Source: Actinoplanes sichuanensis (GTDB lineage: Bacteria; Actinomycetota; Actinomycetes; Mycobacteriales; Micromonosporaceae). From it: DNA of 64,000 nucleotides. Shown here piece after piece: positions 1 through 8,662 of the stretch. Numbering within the stretch: position 1 is the first letter of the stretch; every line of letters begins with the position of its first letter. Location of the stretch: positions 6,820,001 to 6,884,000 of the forward strand of contig NZ_AP028461.1 in assembly GCF_033097365.1 (NCBI RefSeq), read 5' to 3'. A model generated the notes under the pieces. That model did no database searches. It was not told the origin of the DNA and saw only the letters and a program-made list of their open reading frames with translations. A program made the position numbers and the translations under genes.

Positions 1-40
1 ACCGATCCACCGTCGAACCGAACCGATCCACCGTCGAACC
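1..40. repeat. 19-base direct repeat
   Basis: The word accgatccaccgtcgaacc occurs at 1-19 and again at 22-40, separated by two bases. It touches the window edge, so more copies may lie to the left. Confidence 0.7.
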
Positions 41-873
41 CCACGCATCCGCCTTCGGCCCCGATCCCTCCGCTGTCGGCCCCAATCCTTCGGCTGCCGG
101 ATCCGGCAAACCCGGTCGGTGGATCGCCTGCTTCACCTCGTCGGCGGCCAGGCCCTGCGGCGTCCTTTGTGCCTTTGGGAGGTGCATCGGATCGGTGGCC
201 ACAATCGCCGGCGAACGGAAATGGCGATTGGCGGCCGTCTCGTTCGTCTCTCGGTGGAAATTTAATGAATGGGGGTGGTCGTCGCAGGATGGTGGGCACG
301 GTTTTACTCGGTGTCGTCGCGAGGGTCCGTGTTTTCAGTGGTCACCGATCGGTGATCGACGTCAAATCGGCTTTGGAATCATTTACTTGTTTCAGGATTG
401 CATTTTCTTCGACCATTTGCCCGGATCGGGGCGGGCGAGATTCGGGCTCGCGGCGGGGCCCGCGCGTGGCCCCGCCCCCGAGCCGCACTTTGGCCCGCAC
501 CCACACAAATGCCCGCACTCACACCCGCCCGCGCCAGCACCTGCTCCCGGGTCCGCGCCAGCGCCAGCGCCTGGGCCTGCACCAGCAGCTGATTCCGCGT
601 CCGTGCCTGCGTCCACGCCAACGGCTGGATCCCCGTCCACACCCGCGGCTGGGAATACACCCTCGCCTGAGGCAACGGCCGCACCCCTACCGGCATCCCG
701 CGGCTGGTCCTACGGACCCTTACCTGTGCCCGGGCCTGCGGCTGGGCTCACAACCGCGCCCTGCGGCTGCGCCCGCATCCGCACCCTGCCCGCGGCAGCG
801 GACCCACCCGCACCCGCGGCTGCGCCCGCTCCGGCACCTCGGGACGCGGCTCGTGTTGCTGGTGGGGCTTGGA
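1..873. other. Gene-poor, low-complexity stretch
   Basis: No convincing gene is seen. Positions 440-860 are C-rich on the plus strand with endless variations of short GC-rich words, so several frames on both strands stay open by composition alone. Their conceptual proteins are Pro/Ala- or Gly/Ala-rich, and the longest runs into the opposite-strand zinc-ribbon gene. It may be a decayed repeat or the tail of something outside the window. Confidence 0.5.
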
Positions 874-1098
874 TCAGGCGGATACCAGTCTCGGGTCGGC
901 CTTTCGGAAGCCCTGGCAGTGGCCGCAGACCACGTAGTAGCTGGATGGCTTGACCGGGAACAGCGGGATGAAGAACAGGGTGAACTTGGTGGTTCGGCGT
1001 AGCAGGTGCTGTGGGGCCTGCCAGCCGCAGATCTCGCAGTTGGCCACCCGCGCGCCCATCGGGTGGTCCTTGCTTCGCAGTCCGAACAACACGAACAA
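874..1098 (-). CDS. Small zinc-ribbon protein
   Basis: A 74-residue protein with two CxxC pairs, CEIC near residue 21 and CGHC near residue 58, expected to bind one zinc ion. Between them is a basic and hydrophobic stretch (RRTTKFTLFFIPLFPVKP). This layout matches a small actinobacterial zinc-ribbon family of about 70-80 residues without a known job. The TTG start at 1098 is chosen because a GAGGAG ribosome site lies just upstream; the longer open frame upstream is composition-driven. It is divergent from the oxidoreductase gene, 127 bases away. I know of no assigned reaction or partner. Confidence 0.7.
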   Translation of the reverse strand: MFVLFGLRSKDHPMGARVANCEICGWQAPQHLLRRTTKFTLFFIPLFPVKPSSYYVVCGHCQGFRKADPRLVSA

Positions 1099-1225
1099 CT
1101 TACTTCTCCTCGCTGGCCGACGTGCTATCCCATGGTCATACCCAGAGGCAAGCGATACGTGCCGACCGTCACGAAAACGGGGTTCGCCGGAATCTGGTGG
1201 GCGGGTTCCGGAGTTCGCGACAGAC

Positions 1226-1888
1226 ATGACGACGATCGGACTCATCGGCAGCGGGAACATCGGTGGCACCGTGGCGCGACTGGCTGTGGCGGCCGGGCAC
1301 GATGTGGTGCTGAGCAACTCCCGCGGGCCGGAGACGCTGCAGGAACTGGTCGGCGAGCTGGGCCCGCGGGCTCGGGCGGCGACTCCGGCCGAGGCGGCCG
1401 CGGCCGGTGACATCGTGGTGGTGACCGTGCCGCTGCGGGCCTACCGGGACATCCCGGTGGATGCGCTGGCCGGCAAGGTGGTCATCGACACCAACAACTA
1501 CTACCCGGAGCGCGACGGCACCTTCGAGGAGTTGGAGAACGGCTCCACCACGACCGGCGAGCTGCTTCAGGGGCATCTTCCCGAGTCGCGCGTGGTGAAG
1601 GCCTTCAACAACATCTGGTTCGAGCATCTGCGGTCGCTGGCCCGGCCGGCGGGGGCCGCGGACCGGTCGGCGCTGCCGATCGCGGGAGACGACGCGGCGG
1701 CCAAGAAGACGGTCACCGACCTCCTCGACAGCCTCGGATACGACACCGTCGACGTGGGGCCGCTCGCCGAGAACCGGCGCACCCAGCGGGACACCCCGGT
1801 CTACGTGGTGCCGTACGGCGCGTACGGGGACAAGGTGGGCTCGCCGGCCGCCGCGAAGACGATTCTCGATCTGGTGAACGCCGCGTGA
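1226..1888 (+). CDS. F420/NADP oxidoreductase-like protein
   Basis: A 220-residue Rossmann-fold protein opening with the dinucleotide motif GLIGSGNIGGTVA at residues 5-17, typical of the NADPH:F420 oxidoreductase / NADP oxidoreductase coenzyme-F420-dependent family. Those enzymes move hydride between NADP and deazaflavin F420, a cofactor common in actinomycetes. The VVVVTVPL segment and the VIDTNNYYPERDG loop further in agree with the family. The ATG at 1226 begins exactly at the nucleotide-binding strand. The ribosome site before it is weak. It could use another acceptor, since the protein is of the paralogue type often annotated only as NAD(P)-binding. Confidence 0.75.
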   Translation: MTTIGLIGSGNIGGTVARLAVAAGHDVVLSNSRGPETLQELVGELGPRARAATPAEAAAAGDIVVVTVPLRAYRDIPVDALAGKVVIDTNNYYPERDGTFEELENGSTTTGELLQGHLPESRVVKAFNNIWFEHLRSLARPAGAADRSALPIAGDDAAAKKTVTDLLDSLGYDTVDVGPLAENRRTQRDTPVYVVPYGAYGDKVGSPAAAKTILDLVNAA

Positions 1889-2013
1889 ACTCGTACTGAT
1901 GGCGTCCTGCCCCGCCGACCGACCCGTATCGGGTGGGAGTTTCTTCCGATGTCCCGGGCCGGCCTGTCTCGGTAGCGTCGCGGGAGGCGGCGTCGATTGG
2001 GTGGGGAGGACGC

Positions 2014-2361
2014 GTGCAGGACCAACAGGAAGACCTCACCGTCACCGTGGAGCTGACGGGTCCCGGCGAGGTGGTGGCCCGGGTGTCCGGAGAGCTGGAC
2101 ATCCGGACCGTCTCGCCGATGCTCCGGACGCTGGGCGGGCTGGTCGGCGACGACGGTCTGGAGCTGATCCGGCTGGATCTGTCCGGGGTCGAGTTCTGCG
2201 ATCACGCGGGGCTTCGGGCGCTGAACACACTGGGTATGACGGCCGGGGCGGGGCGGGTGTGCATCGTCGCCGCTCACCCGTCGGTCGACATGATTCTGCG
2301 ACTGTGCGGGCTCCGGACGTTCCTGGGACACGTGGCGGGGGCCGCGGCCTGCGCCGGCTGA
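2014..2361 (+). CDS. STAS-domain anti-sigma factor antagonist
   Basis: A 115-residue single STAS domain of the SpoIIAA/RsbV type, expected to bind an anti-sigma kinase and release its sigma factor. The core LDLSGVEFCDHAGLRAL is clear near residues 54-70. At the position where the family normally carries the phosphorylated serine (Asp-Ser-[Ser/Ala/Thr]-Gly) this protein has Asp-His-Ala-Gly, so kinase control by serine phosphorylation may be lost. The GTG at 2014 follows GGGGAGGA at 2003-2010. Its likely partners are the ATPase-domain proteins of the same class, one of which is encoded at 3459-4211. Confidence 0.75.
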   Translation: MQDQQEDLTVTVELTGPGEVVARVSGELDIRTVSPMLRTLGGLVGDDGLELIRLDLSGVEFCDHAGLRALNTLGMTAGAGRVCIVAAHPSVDMILRLCGLRTFLGHVAGAAACAG

Positions 2362-2402
2362 CCGATACCCGACCGCGGCCCGCGCCGGCTGACCGATACC
2401 CG
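2342..2402. repeat. 31-base tandem duplication at a stop codon
   Basis: Bases 2342-2371 and 2373-2402 are the same 30-base word apart from one C/T difference (2350 versus 2381). The STAS stop codon lies inside the first copy, so the second copy is a duplicated gene end lying wholly in the spacer. Confidence 0.8.
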
Positions 2403-2446
2403 CCCGGTGCCTGTCCGCCGTACGCGACACGGACCATGATGGAGGT

Positions 2447-3469
2447 GTGGGGCTTCCTCCCGGCAGTGGACGGATCGCGGCCGAGATCCTGCGGATCGCG
2501 GCGATGCCGTCCGGCGTCCGGCAGCGGGCGGAGGCGCTGATCGACGTGCTTCGCCCGGTGCTGCGGCACGACGCGGCCTGGCTCAGCCTGCTCGATCCGG
2601 AGCGCTGGGTGCAGGAGCCGGTCGCGGCACCCGGCCATCAGCCGCGGCTGCTGCGTCATCTGGCGAGCACCGCGTTCATGGCCGACGTCATGCGGGTCGG
2701 CATGCATCAGGGGCGCCGGCCGATCCGGGTGTTCGACTCACCGGTGCCGGTGACCGATCTGCCGGTGTGGAACGACTTCTTCGCACCGGCCGGACTCTCC
2801 GAGGGCGTGTCGATCCCGCTGGTCACCGCGGACGGCCGCTATCTGGGGTTGCTCGGCGCGCACACCGAGTCCCCGGAGCCGCTCGGCGACGAGGCGCTGG
2901 ACCTGATGGTCATGCTCACGCCGCTGATGGCGCACGTCGTCGATCCGCTGCGGACACTCACCACGCTGGCCGGGATGGTCCGCGACGCGCACGCCGGGGT
3001 GGTGCTGACCCGGTCCGGGCGGGTCGAGGAGATGCCGGGGATGCCCGGTGCCCGGGAACTCGGGGTGACCACCGCCGTGCTGCGTCTGGTCGGGACGCTG
3101 CTGACGCCGGGCCGGACGTGGGCGCGGTTCCTGGTGCCGGGTGAGGATCCGCCCGGGCAGGGCACACTCTTGCAGGTCACGGCGCTGGCCTGCCCGCCGG
3201 AGCCGCCCGGCCACCATCGGGCGATGGTGCTCTTCGGGCCGCCGCCGGACACGCACGGTCTGACCCCGCGGGAGTTGCAGGTGCTCGGGCTGCTGGTGGA
3301 GGGGCGCAGCAACGCGGCGATCGCCAGTGCCCTGCACATCACGGCGCGGACCGCGGTCGGGCATCTGGAGCACATCATGGTGAAGCTGGGCGCCGAGTCA
3401 CGGACCGCGGCGGCGGTGCGCGCCGACCGGCAGGGTCTCTACGTGCCGGCCGGATTTCTCAGGATCTGA
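2447..3469 (+). CDS. GAF-like sensor / LuxR-type transcription regulator
   Basis: A 340-residue regulator. The first two thirds look like a GAF-type sensory region (residues 20-170). The C-terminal 65 residues are a LuxR/GerE helix-turn-helix, with LTPRELQVLGLLVEGRSNAA, a recognition helix, and a LEHIMVKLGAESR end. No receiver domain is present, so it probably responds to a bound ligand or partner rather than phosphorylation. The start is uncertain: GTG 2447 sits directly on the GGAGG motif, and an internal start near residue 20 is possible. Its 3' end overlaps the convergent STAS-ATPase gene by 11 bases. Confidence 0.7.
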   Translation: MGLPPGSGRIAAEILRIAAMPSGVRQRAEALIDVLRPVLRHDAAWLSLLDPERWVQEPVAAPGHQPRLLRHLASTAFMADVMRVGMHQGRRPIRVFDSPVPVTDLPVWNDFFAPAGLSEGVSIPLVTADGRYLGLLGAHTESPEPLGDEALDLMVMLTPLMAHVVDPLRTLTTLAGMVRDAHAGVVLTRSGRVEEMPGMPGARELGVTTAVLRLVGTLLTPGRTWARFLVPGEDPPGQGTLLQVTALACPPEPPGHHRAMVLFGPPPDTHGLTPRELQVLGLLVEGRSNAAIASALHITARTAVGHLEHIMVKLGAESRTAAAVRADRQGLYVPAGFLRI

Positions 3470-4211
3470 GGAGCGCCCACACGATCTTCCCGGCTCTGGT
3501 GGGCAGGGCACCCCAGCCGTTGACCGCCGCGTCGACGATGCGCAGGCCGTACCCCCGCTCGGTCAACGGATTCTCCAGCTCCAGGCGGATCGCCGGCAGC
3601 ACCGGCGAACCGTCCACCACGGCCAGATGCAACAGCGCGCCCGCGTCACGGCGGGAGATCAGCACGTCGATCGGGGTGGCGGCGTGCTCGGCCGCGTTCA
3701 CCACCAGCTCGGAGACGACCAGCCGGGCCCGGGTGACGAGCGGGTCCATCCCCCACTCCTCGCAGGCGGCGGTCACCATGTGGCGGGCCCGGGCGGCGGC
3801 GTCCGAATCCGGTGGCAGGTGCAGCCGGACCTGGTCCATCCGGGGGCGGCTGCTGGTCAGGAACGAGCGGGCCAGCCGCACCGAGGGGAAGGCCGGCACC
3901 AGCCGGCTGGCGACGACGCTGCCCAGCCGGGCGGACAGGTCGGTCCGGTCGGGCAGGCAGGCGGCGACCCGCACCATCGGCTCCATCCGTTCGCCGTGGG
4001 TCGCGGCGGTCAGCCACAGTGGAGCGCTGATCGCGCCCGGGTCGTGCAGGCCGCGTAGGTCGAGCAGCAGCCCGGCCGGATGGTGGGACATGCACTTGTT
4101 GAGCAGCCCGAACGTGGCCATCCAGAGAGTGCGCTCCCAGACCCCGCGCACGGTGAACTCGACGACCCAGGTCTCGTCGTCCACCATGGCTGTGACCGAT
4201 GGGCCGGACAT
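3459..4211 (-). CDS. STAS plus anti-sigma-type ATPase protein
   Basis: A 250-residue two-domain protein. Residues 1-110 form a STAS-like fold containing LLLDLRGLHD. Residues 130-250 form a GHKL ATPase of the RsbW/SpoIIAB kind, with ARLVVSELVVNAAEHA as the N box and ERGYGLRIVDAA as the G-loop region. Such ATPases bind and phosphorylate STAS antagonists or hold sigma factors. Fusion of both halves in one chain is common in Streptomyces and Actinoplanes relatives and suggests a self-contained switch. The ATG at 4211 is preceded by GACGAGG. The nearby free STAS protein is a candidate partner. Confidence 0.7.
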   Translation of the reverse strand: MSGPSVTAMVDDETWVVEFTVRGVWERTLWMATFGLLNKCMSHHPAGLLLDLRGLHDPGAISAPLWLTAATHGERMEPMVRVAACLPDRTDLSARLGSVVASRLVPAFPSVRLARSFLTSSRPRMDQVRLHLPPDSDAAARARHMVTAACEEWGMDPLVTRARLVVSELVVNAAEHAATPIDVLISRRDAGALLHLAVVDGSPVLPAIRLELENPLTERGYGLRIVDAAVNGWGALPTRAGKIVWALLRS

Positions 4212-4283
4212 CGCCTCGTCCCATTCTCCGGAACCTTTCCAGGAAACTAACGAAGCCTGCGGCGAGAAGCCAATCGCTCGAGG

Positions 4284-4321
4284 GGCATGGCACAGCCCGT
4301 TGGCGGACGGGCCGTGCCATG
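4284..4321 (-). terminator. Hairpin terminator of the protease gene
   Basis: A 16-base stem with a single mismatch (left arm from GCATGGCAC at 4284, right arm ending GTGCCATGC at 4321) and loop TGGCGG lies 7 bases past the protease stop codon. There is no T-tract, as is usual for actinomycete terminators. Confidence 0.8.
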
Positions 4322-4327
4322 CCGGTC

Positions 4328-7129
4328 TCAGCGGAACGTGTCGTGGGTGACGTATCGACCGGTCGGCGGGGTGATCGTGGTGCGGTTGTCGCCCTGTTCC
4401 CAGGTGACCGTGCCGTCCGGATCCTTCTTCAGGTATTTGAACTCGACAGCCGTGTTCGGTGGCAGGCTCAGCCCGCCGGACCACACCGGGTAGCCGCCGG
4501 GGTCGAGCGCGACCGCCCGCGCCGGATCCCATCCGCCCAGTTCGGGCCGGTTGCCGACGACGTACACCTGCTGGCCCCACCAGGTCTCCGCGGTGACGTT
4601 GAAGGTCGCGGCGATCCGGTCCGGGTCCGGCCGGAAGGTGACACCGAGGCCGTCGGTCACCGAGGCGGTGTTCACCGAGTACGCGAGACCCGCCGTCCCG
4701 GTGGTGTTCTCCACGCCGATGGTGGCGCCGACACCCGCGGCCCGGTCGCCGGACAGGCCCCGGTAGCGGTATGTCACGGTGCCGTCGGGGTGCAGGATCA
4801 CGCTGATCGAGATGCGTCCGGCATAGCCGAAGAACCGCACGTCACGCCACTCCACCACGAACGTGTCGGCGGTGGACGCGGTGTAGATGCCGGCCTGCTC
4901 GTCGACGGCGAGGTCGTCCCAGAAGGCGTAGAGCGCGTCGTTCGGCTCGGCGCCGTCCGGCAGGGTGGTGTTCTGGTAGACGGCACTGACCGGGCCGAAC
5001 CCGAGCACGCCGTTCGTGCTGATCCAGGCGCGGGTGCGGGCGACGCCGTAGTGGGTCACCGGGAACGGCAGGGCGATCTCGGTGACGGCGTCGTCGCCGG
5101 TGATCGCCAGACGGTCGGTGCCGGGGCGGTATTCCTCGGCCGCGGGCGTGCAGCGGTAGCCGTACCCGTCGATGATCTGGCGCAACGCAACGTCAACGGT
5201 GACGTCGCCGCTGACCGTGAGTGATCGGGTTTCGGCGGCGAAGCAACCGCCGGTCGGGCGGATGGTGAGTTCGTAGGCGCCGTTCGGCGCGGCCAGCCGG
5301 AATCGCCCGTCGGTACCGGTGGTGACCGTGACCGGGGTTCCGGTCAGCGCTACGGTCACCCCTGACAGCGGGCTTTCGGCCCCGCTGATCAGGCCGGACA
5401 CGATTCCGGAGGGGCCGCCGGTCAGTACCGGGTCGACGGTCAGCGCGTCACCGGCCGTGATCGTCACGTCCGTCTCGAACGTCCCGTAGCCGAACGAGGC
5501 GACCCGGATCCGGTAGGCGCCGGCCGGCAATCGGCCGAAACGATAGGCGCCATCGGCCGCGGTGGTCACCGTCCGCGACGCGGTTCCGGTCACTTCCACA
5601 GGCACACCCCCCAGCGGTACGCCGTCCGCGCGCACGATCCCGCTGAGGCTGCCGGACGGCCTCACGGCGAGCCGGACCGCCGCGTACGCGTCGAGCCGGC
5701 CCTGGCCGTACACATTGTTGTCGGTGGCCGTTCCGCCGCAGGCGGTGTCGTTCGTGTCGATCGCCGTCTCGTCCAGGATCGTCCTGGTCGCGGTGATGTC
5801 CCGACGCAGTGCCGGCGCCGCCGACCAGATCAGCGCGACCGTCGCGGCGGTGTGTGGTGAGGCCATCGAGGTGCCGCTGTAGGCGGCGTAACCGTCACCG
5901 GGCACACTCGACCGGACGTCCACGCCGGGCGCCGTCAGGTCCGGTTTGACACCGCCGTCCTGGCCGGTGCCGCGGCTGGAGAACGGGGCGATCGCGTCGT
6001 TGACGTCGGTGGCGCCCGATGCGTAGGTGTCGGTGTACGACCCGGGGGTGCCGGAGGTGTTGCAGCCCGGCCCGGCGTTGCCGTTGGAGAAGGCCGGGAA
6101 GATGCCGGCGGCCACCCAGGACCGGATCACGTCGGAGTACCACGGGTCGAATCCGGCGCCGCCGCCCCACGAGTTGTTGACGACGTCGGGCGCCAGGTCG
6201 GGGCGCGGGTTCCGGCCGTCGCGGTCGGTCGGGGCGACGATCCACTGGCCGGCGGCGAGCAGCGCGCCGACCGAGCAGGAGTTGGTCTCGCAGCCCTTCG
6301 CGGCGATCCAGGTGGCGCCGGGCGCGACGCCGATGCCGCCGGTTCCGGCCATCGTGCCCATGGTGTGGGTGCCGTGCCCGTTGTTGTCGCAGGGGGCGCC
6401 GCCGGTGCAGAGGCCGGTCGGGTCGTACCAGTTGTGGTCGTGCGCGAACGTGCCGTCGGCCTGCCGCCCGCGGTAGTTCGCGGCCAGTGCCGGATGGTCG
6501 AACTGCACGCCCGTGTCGATGTTGGCGATCACGACGCCCTGACCGCGGGCACCCTGGTCGGTCCAGACGCGGGGTGCGCCGATCCGGTCGACGTTCCATT
6601 CGACGGCGTCGACCGCGGCCTGCACCGCGCCCGCGGTCGGGGCGGGCAGGGTGATCGGGGTGTCCGGCAGTACCGCCTTGACCTCGGGGCGGGCAGCGAC
6701 CTCGGCGAGCAGACCGGCGTCCCCGGTCACCCGGACCGTGTTCGCGATCCAGTACGTGTCGAAATCGGCCTTCCGGCTGGTCAGAAGCTGTTTCAGACCG
6801 CGCTGGTCACGGGTGGCTCCGTCGCGGGCGGTCTGGAGCACCACCGCGGCGCGGGCCTTGCCCGTCACCTTCGTGGCGGGGGTGAGGTCGGTGTCGCCGC
6901 GCAGCAGCACCCAGAACGACGTCTCCTTTCCGCCCTGGACGGCCGTCGTCACCGCGGCGTCGATCTTCACATCGGCGGCGGCCCGGGGATCGGCCGCCGC
7001 CTTCGCGTCCGCCGCCGCAGCCGACACACCGAACAATGTGGACAATGTCAGCGCGAGAACGGCGAGGCTCGCGCCCGCCGCCCACCTCCGCGATCTTCTC
7101 GAACTCGGGCCGCTCCGGTCCTGGTTCAC
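4328..7129 (-). CDS. Secreted subtilisin-like (S8) protease with C-terminal CBM20 starch-binding domain
   Basis: A 933-residue exported serine protease. Residues 1-40 are a signal peptide with a twin-arginine-rich start. A propeptide follows to about residue 175. The catalytic triad reads Asp205 (NIDTGV), His252 (GHGTH) and Ser421 (GTSMASPH), with oxyanion Asn351. Residues 490-650 hold two carboxypeptidase-regulatory-like beta-sandwich repeats. The last 100 residues are a CBM20 domain (YVVGNRPELGGWDP, FKYLKKD), a fold that binds granular starch. It may attack protein associated with starch, such as seed storage bodies. An operator-like palindrome sits on its promoter and a strong hairpin follows it, so it is probably a single-gene unit. 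Confidence 0.9.
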   Translation of the reverse strand: MNQDRSGPSSRRSRRWAAGASLAVLALTLSTLFGVSAAAADAKAAADPRAAADVKIDAAVTTAVQGGKETSFWVLLRGDTDLTPATKVTGKARAAVVLQTARDGATRDQRGLKQLLTSRKADFDTYWIANTVRVTGDAGLLAEVAARPEVKAVLPDTPITLPAPTAGAVQAAVDAVEWNVDRIGAPRVWTDQGARGQGVVIANIDTGVQFDHPALAANYRGRQADGTFAHDHNWYDPTGLCTGGAPCDNNGHGTHTMGTMAGTGGIGVAPGATWIAAKGCETNSCSVGALLAAGQWIVAPTDRDGRNPRPDLAPDVVNNSWGGGAGFDPWYSDVIRSWVAAGIFPAFSNGNAGPGCNTSGTPGSYTDTYASGATDVNDAIAPFSSRGTGQDGGVKPDLTAPGVDVRSSVPGDGYAAYSGTSMASPHTAATVALIWSAAPALRRDITATRTILDETAIDTNDTACGGTATDNNVYGQGRLDAYAAVRLAVRPSGSLSGIVRADGVPLGGVPVEVTGTASRTVTTAADGAYRFGRLPAGAYRIRVASFGYGTFETDVTITAGDALTVDPVLTGGPSGIVSGLISGAESPLSGVTVALTGTPVTVTTGTDGRFRLAAPNGAYELTIRPTGGCFAAETRSLTVSGDVTVDVALRQIIDGYGYRCTPAAEEYRPGTDRLAITGDDAVTEIALPFPVTHYGVARTRAWISTNGVLGFGPVSAVYQNTTLPDGAEPNDALYAFWDDLAVDEQAGIYTASTADTFVVEWRDVRFFGYAGRISISVILHPDGTVTYRYRGLSGDRAAGVGATIGVENTTGTAGLAYSVNTASVTDGLGVTFRPDPDRIAATFNVTAETWWGQQVYVVGNRPELGGWDPARAVALDPGGYPVWSGGLSLPPNTAVEFKYLKKDPDGTVTWEQGDNRTTITPPTGRYVTHDTFR

Positions 7130-7228
7130 GTCTTCCTCCGGGTCGCCTCAATGCGGGTCGAATGCCGCGGCGAACTCCGCCGGGAACGGAGATCACCGCG
7201 GGCATGGCCGGCCGGACCACGGTTTCGG

Positions 7229-7267
7229 ACACTATTGATTTCGATGATCGACTGCAAGTTCTTGCAG
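7229..7267 (-). promoter_or_regulatory. Protease promoter overlapped by a CTTGCAG palindrome
   Basis: On the minus strand TTGCAG (7257-7252) and TAGTGT (7234-7229) are separated by exactly 17 bases, a good sigma-70-type promoter about 100 bases before the protease start. The -35 box is one half of the perfect 16-base palindrome CTGCAAGTTCTTGCAG at 7252-7267. CTTGCAG repeats near amylase promoters are linked in Streptomyces to MalR/Reg1-type LacI-family repression, which suits a protease carrying a starch-binding domain. The regulator itself is not in this window. Confidence 0.65.
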
Positions 7268-7426
7268 TTCTTTCAAAGTGTTTCCAGCCGATGTCAATGT
7301 TGCCGAAGAGCGGATATCAGCAGTTAAGCACCTACTCGCGGCCCGCTCACACCGCTGACTACCTGCTCAATCATCGAACGATTGCGGGCCTATTTCGGAA
7401 AGAAGTTGCGCCTGTTTCACCGGACG

Positions 7427-8434
7427 TCAGCGAGCGACGGTGAGGCGGGCGACGGTCCGCTGCTTCAGGGCGAAACCCTGCTTCGCGGCGTCCCGAAGAT
7501 GTGCGACCAGAGGCGACCGGGATCGGCGGGCCCACGGGACGGCGACCTCGGTGGTGCCGTACTTCTGCTTGTAGGCGTTACCACCGACGAAGTCGAACTC
7601 GGTGACCCCGCGCGCCCTGGCCCACCGCAGGGCGTACCAGATGATCGCCTCGTTGGGCCGCAGATGCTGCCCGCTGCGGTAACTGGCGCCACCCCAGAAG
7701 TACATGGCGCGGTGATGCCACGGGAGCACCGCGGTGGCGATCCCCCGCCCTTCGGCGTCCCGGGCGCGCAGCAGCAGGATCCGCCCGGCCGGCCCGAGGT
7801 GACGGATCAACGACCGAACCCTTTCCACCGAATAGGTGGGTACCAGATTCTGTTTGGCGAATACGTCCCGCAATTGATCGTAGAATTCGTCGGCGAATGC
7901 GGGATCGGCGTCCGCCTCCTCGATCGTGACGCCCGACTTCTCGGCCTTGCGGATGTTTCTGCGGCATGCACTCGCCATCGCGCCGAACAACTCGTCCTCG
8001 GTCGGATTCAAATCGATCACCGCGGTGGGCGCGGAGTCCCAGCGCAGGCCGAGGCCGCCCAGATCGGCCGGGGTCAGGCCCCGGTCGCGGATCTCGAGGT
8101 GGGCGGCGCCCGCCTCACCGAAGGCGAACGGCATCAGGGCACTGAGCGCGGCTCGCCGGGGAACCTCCGGTCGCAGATTGAATCCGAGGTACGACGTAGT
8201 CCATCCGGCCATCGGACTGCCCAGGATCCGCATTCCGAAACGCCTGCTCAGGAGCCCGGTGAAGTGTCCGACCGGCTGACCGTCGGCGGTGACCGTGGCG
8301 AGCAGCGGCTCGGCGTTCTGGCACTCGGCGACGAACCGGAGCCACTCGGGAGTGTGGAAGATCAGCCGATCCGGGTAGGTCGCCCGGTCCGCCCAGAGAG
8401 CGGCGTCAGGCTGCACCCGGTGCAGTCGCAACAT
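7427..8434 (-). CDS. FemAB-like GNAT acyl/aminoacyl transferase
   Basis: A 335-residue protein with the double-GNAT layout of the FemAB/BioF2-like acetyltransferase_6 family. Characteristic stretches are the RRNIRKAEKSGVTIEEAD helix near residue 160, followed by the second domain with IATAVLPWHHRAMYFWGG and the closing FDFVGGNAYKQKYG. In polysaccharide loci such proteins acylate sugars or add amino acids to nucleotide- or lipid-linked precursors. It is divergent from the deacetylase that opens exopolysaccharide cluster 1 and shares a 228-base AT-richer control region with it. The exact donor and acceptor cannot be told from sequence. Confidence 0.7.
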   Translation of the reverse strand: MLRLHRVQPDAALWADRATYPDRLIFHTPEWLRFVAECQNAEPLLATVTADGQPVGHFTGLLSRRFGMRILGSPMAGWTTSYLGFNLRPEVPRRAALSALMPFAFGEAGAAHLEIRDRGLTPADLGGLGLRWDSAPTAVIDLNPTEDELFGAMASACRRNIRKAEKSGVTIEEADADPAFADEFYDQLRDVFAKQNLVPTYSVERVRSLIRHLGPAGRILLLRARDAEGRGIATAVLPWHHRAMYFWGGASYRSGQHLRPNEAIIWYALRWARARGVTEFDFVGGNAYKQKYGTTEVAVPWARRSRSPLVAHLRDAAKQGFALKQRTVARLTVAR

Positions 8435-8662
8435 GAAGGGTCCCCGATCGAATCATTGCCCGGCGGGCCTGATGATGCTCAACCATAAGTCCATTCCGCA
8501 AGAAGCCGATCGGGCTATTCACAATTGACGCGAATAATACTCGCGTTCCTTATGACAATTGCTACTGATGCTTCCCCACACGTATTTGCGAAGGTGGGTG
8601 GGAGCCACGGGACGACGTCCCGTGGCCGCGACCTGTCGAACGAGCGGGAGGGTGCCGATCGC
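8435..8662. promoter_or_regulatory. Divergent control region of exopolysaccharide cluster 1
   Basis: This AT-richer spacer separates the FemAB-like gene from the deacetylase. It holds a TTGACG box at 8525-8530 overlapping a dyad, ACGCGA (8528-8533) and TCGCGT (8541-8546) with a 7-base spacer. These are candidate promoter and operator elements for the plus-strand operon. The -10 box is not clear. Confidence 0.4.

Noticed and set aside
195..953. A 252-codon plus-strand frame in the low-complexity stretch
   Set aside because: Its second half is Pro/Ala repeats dictated by composition, it lacks a family signature and it runs over the clear zinc-ribbon gene on the other strand.
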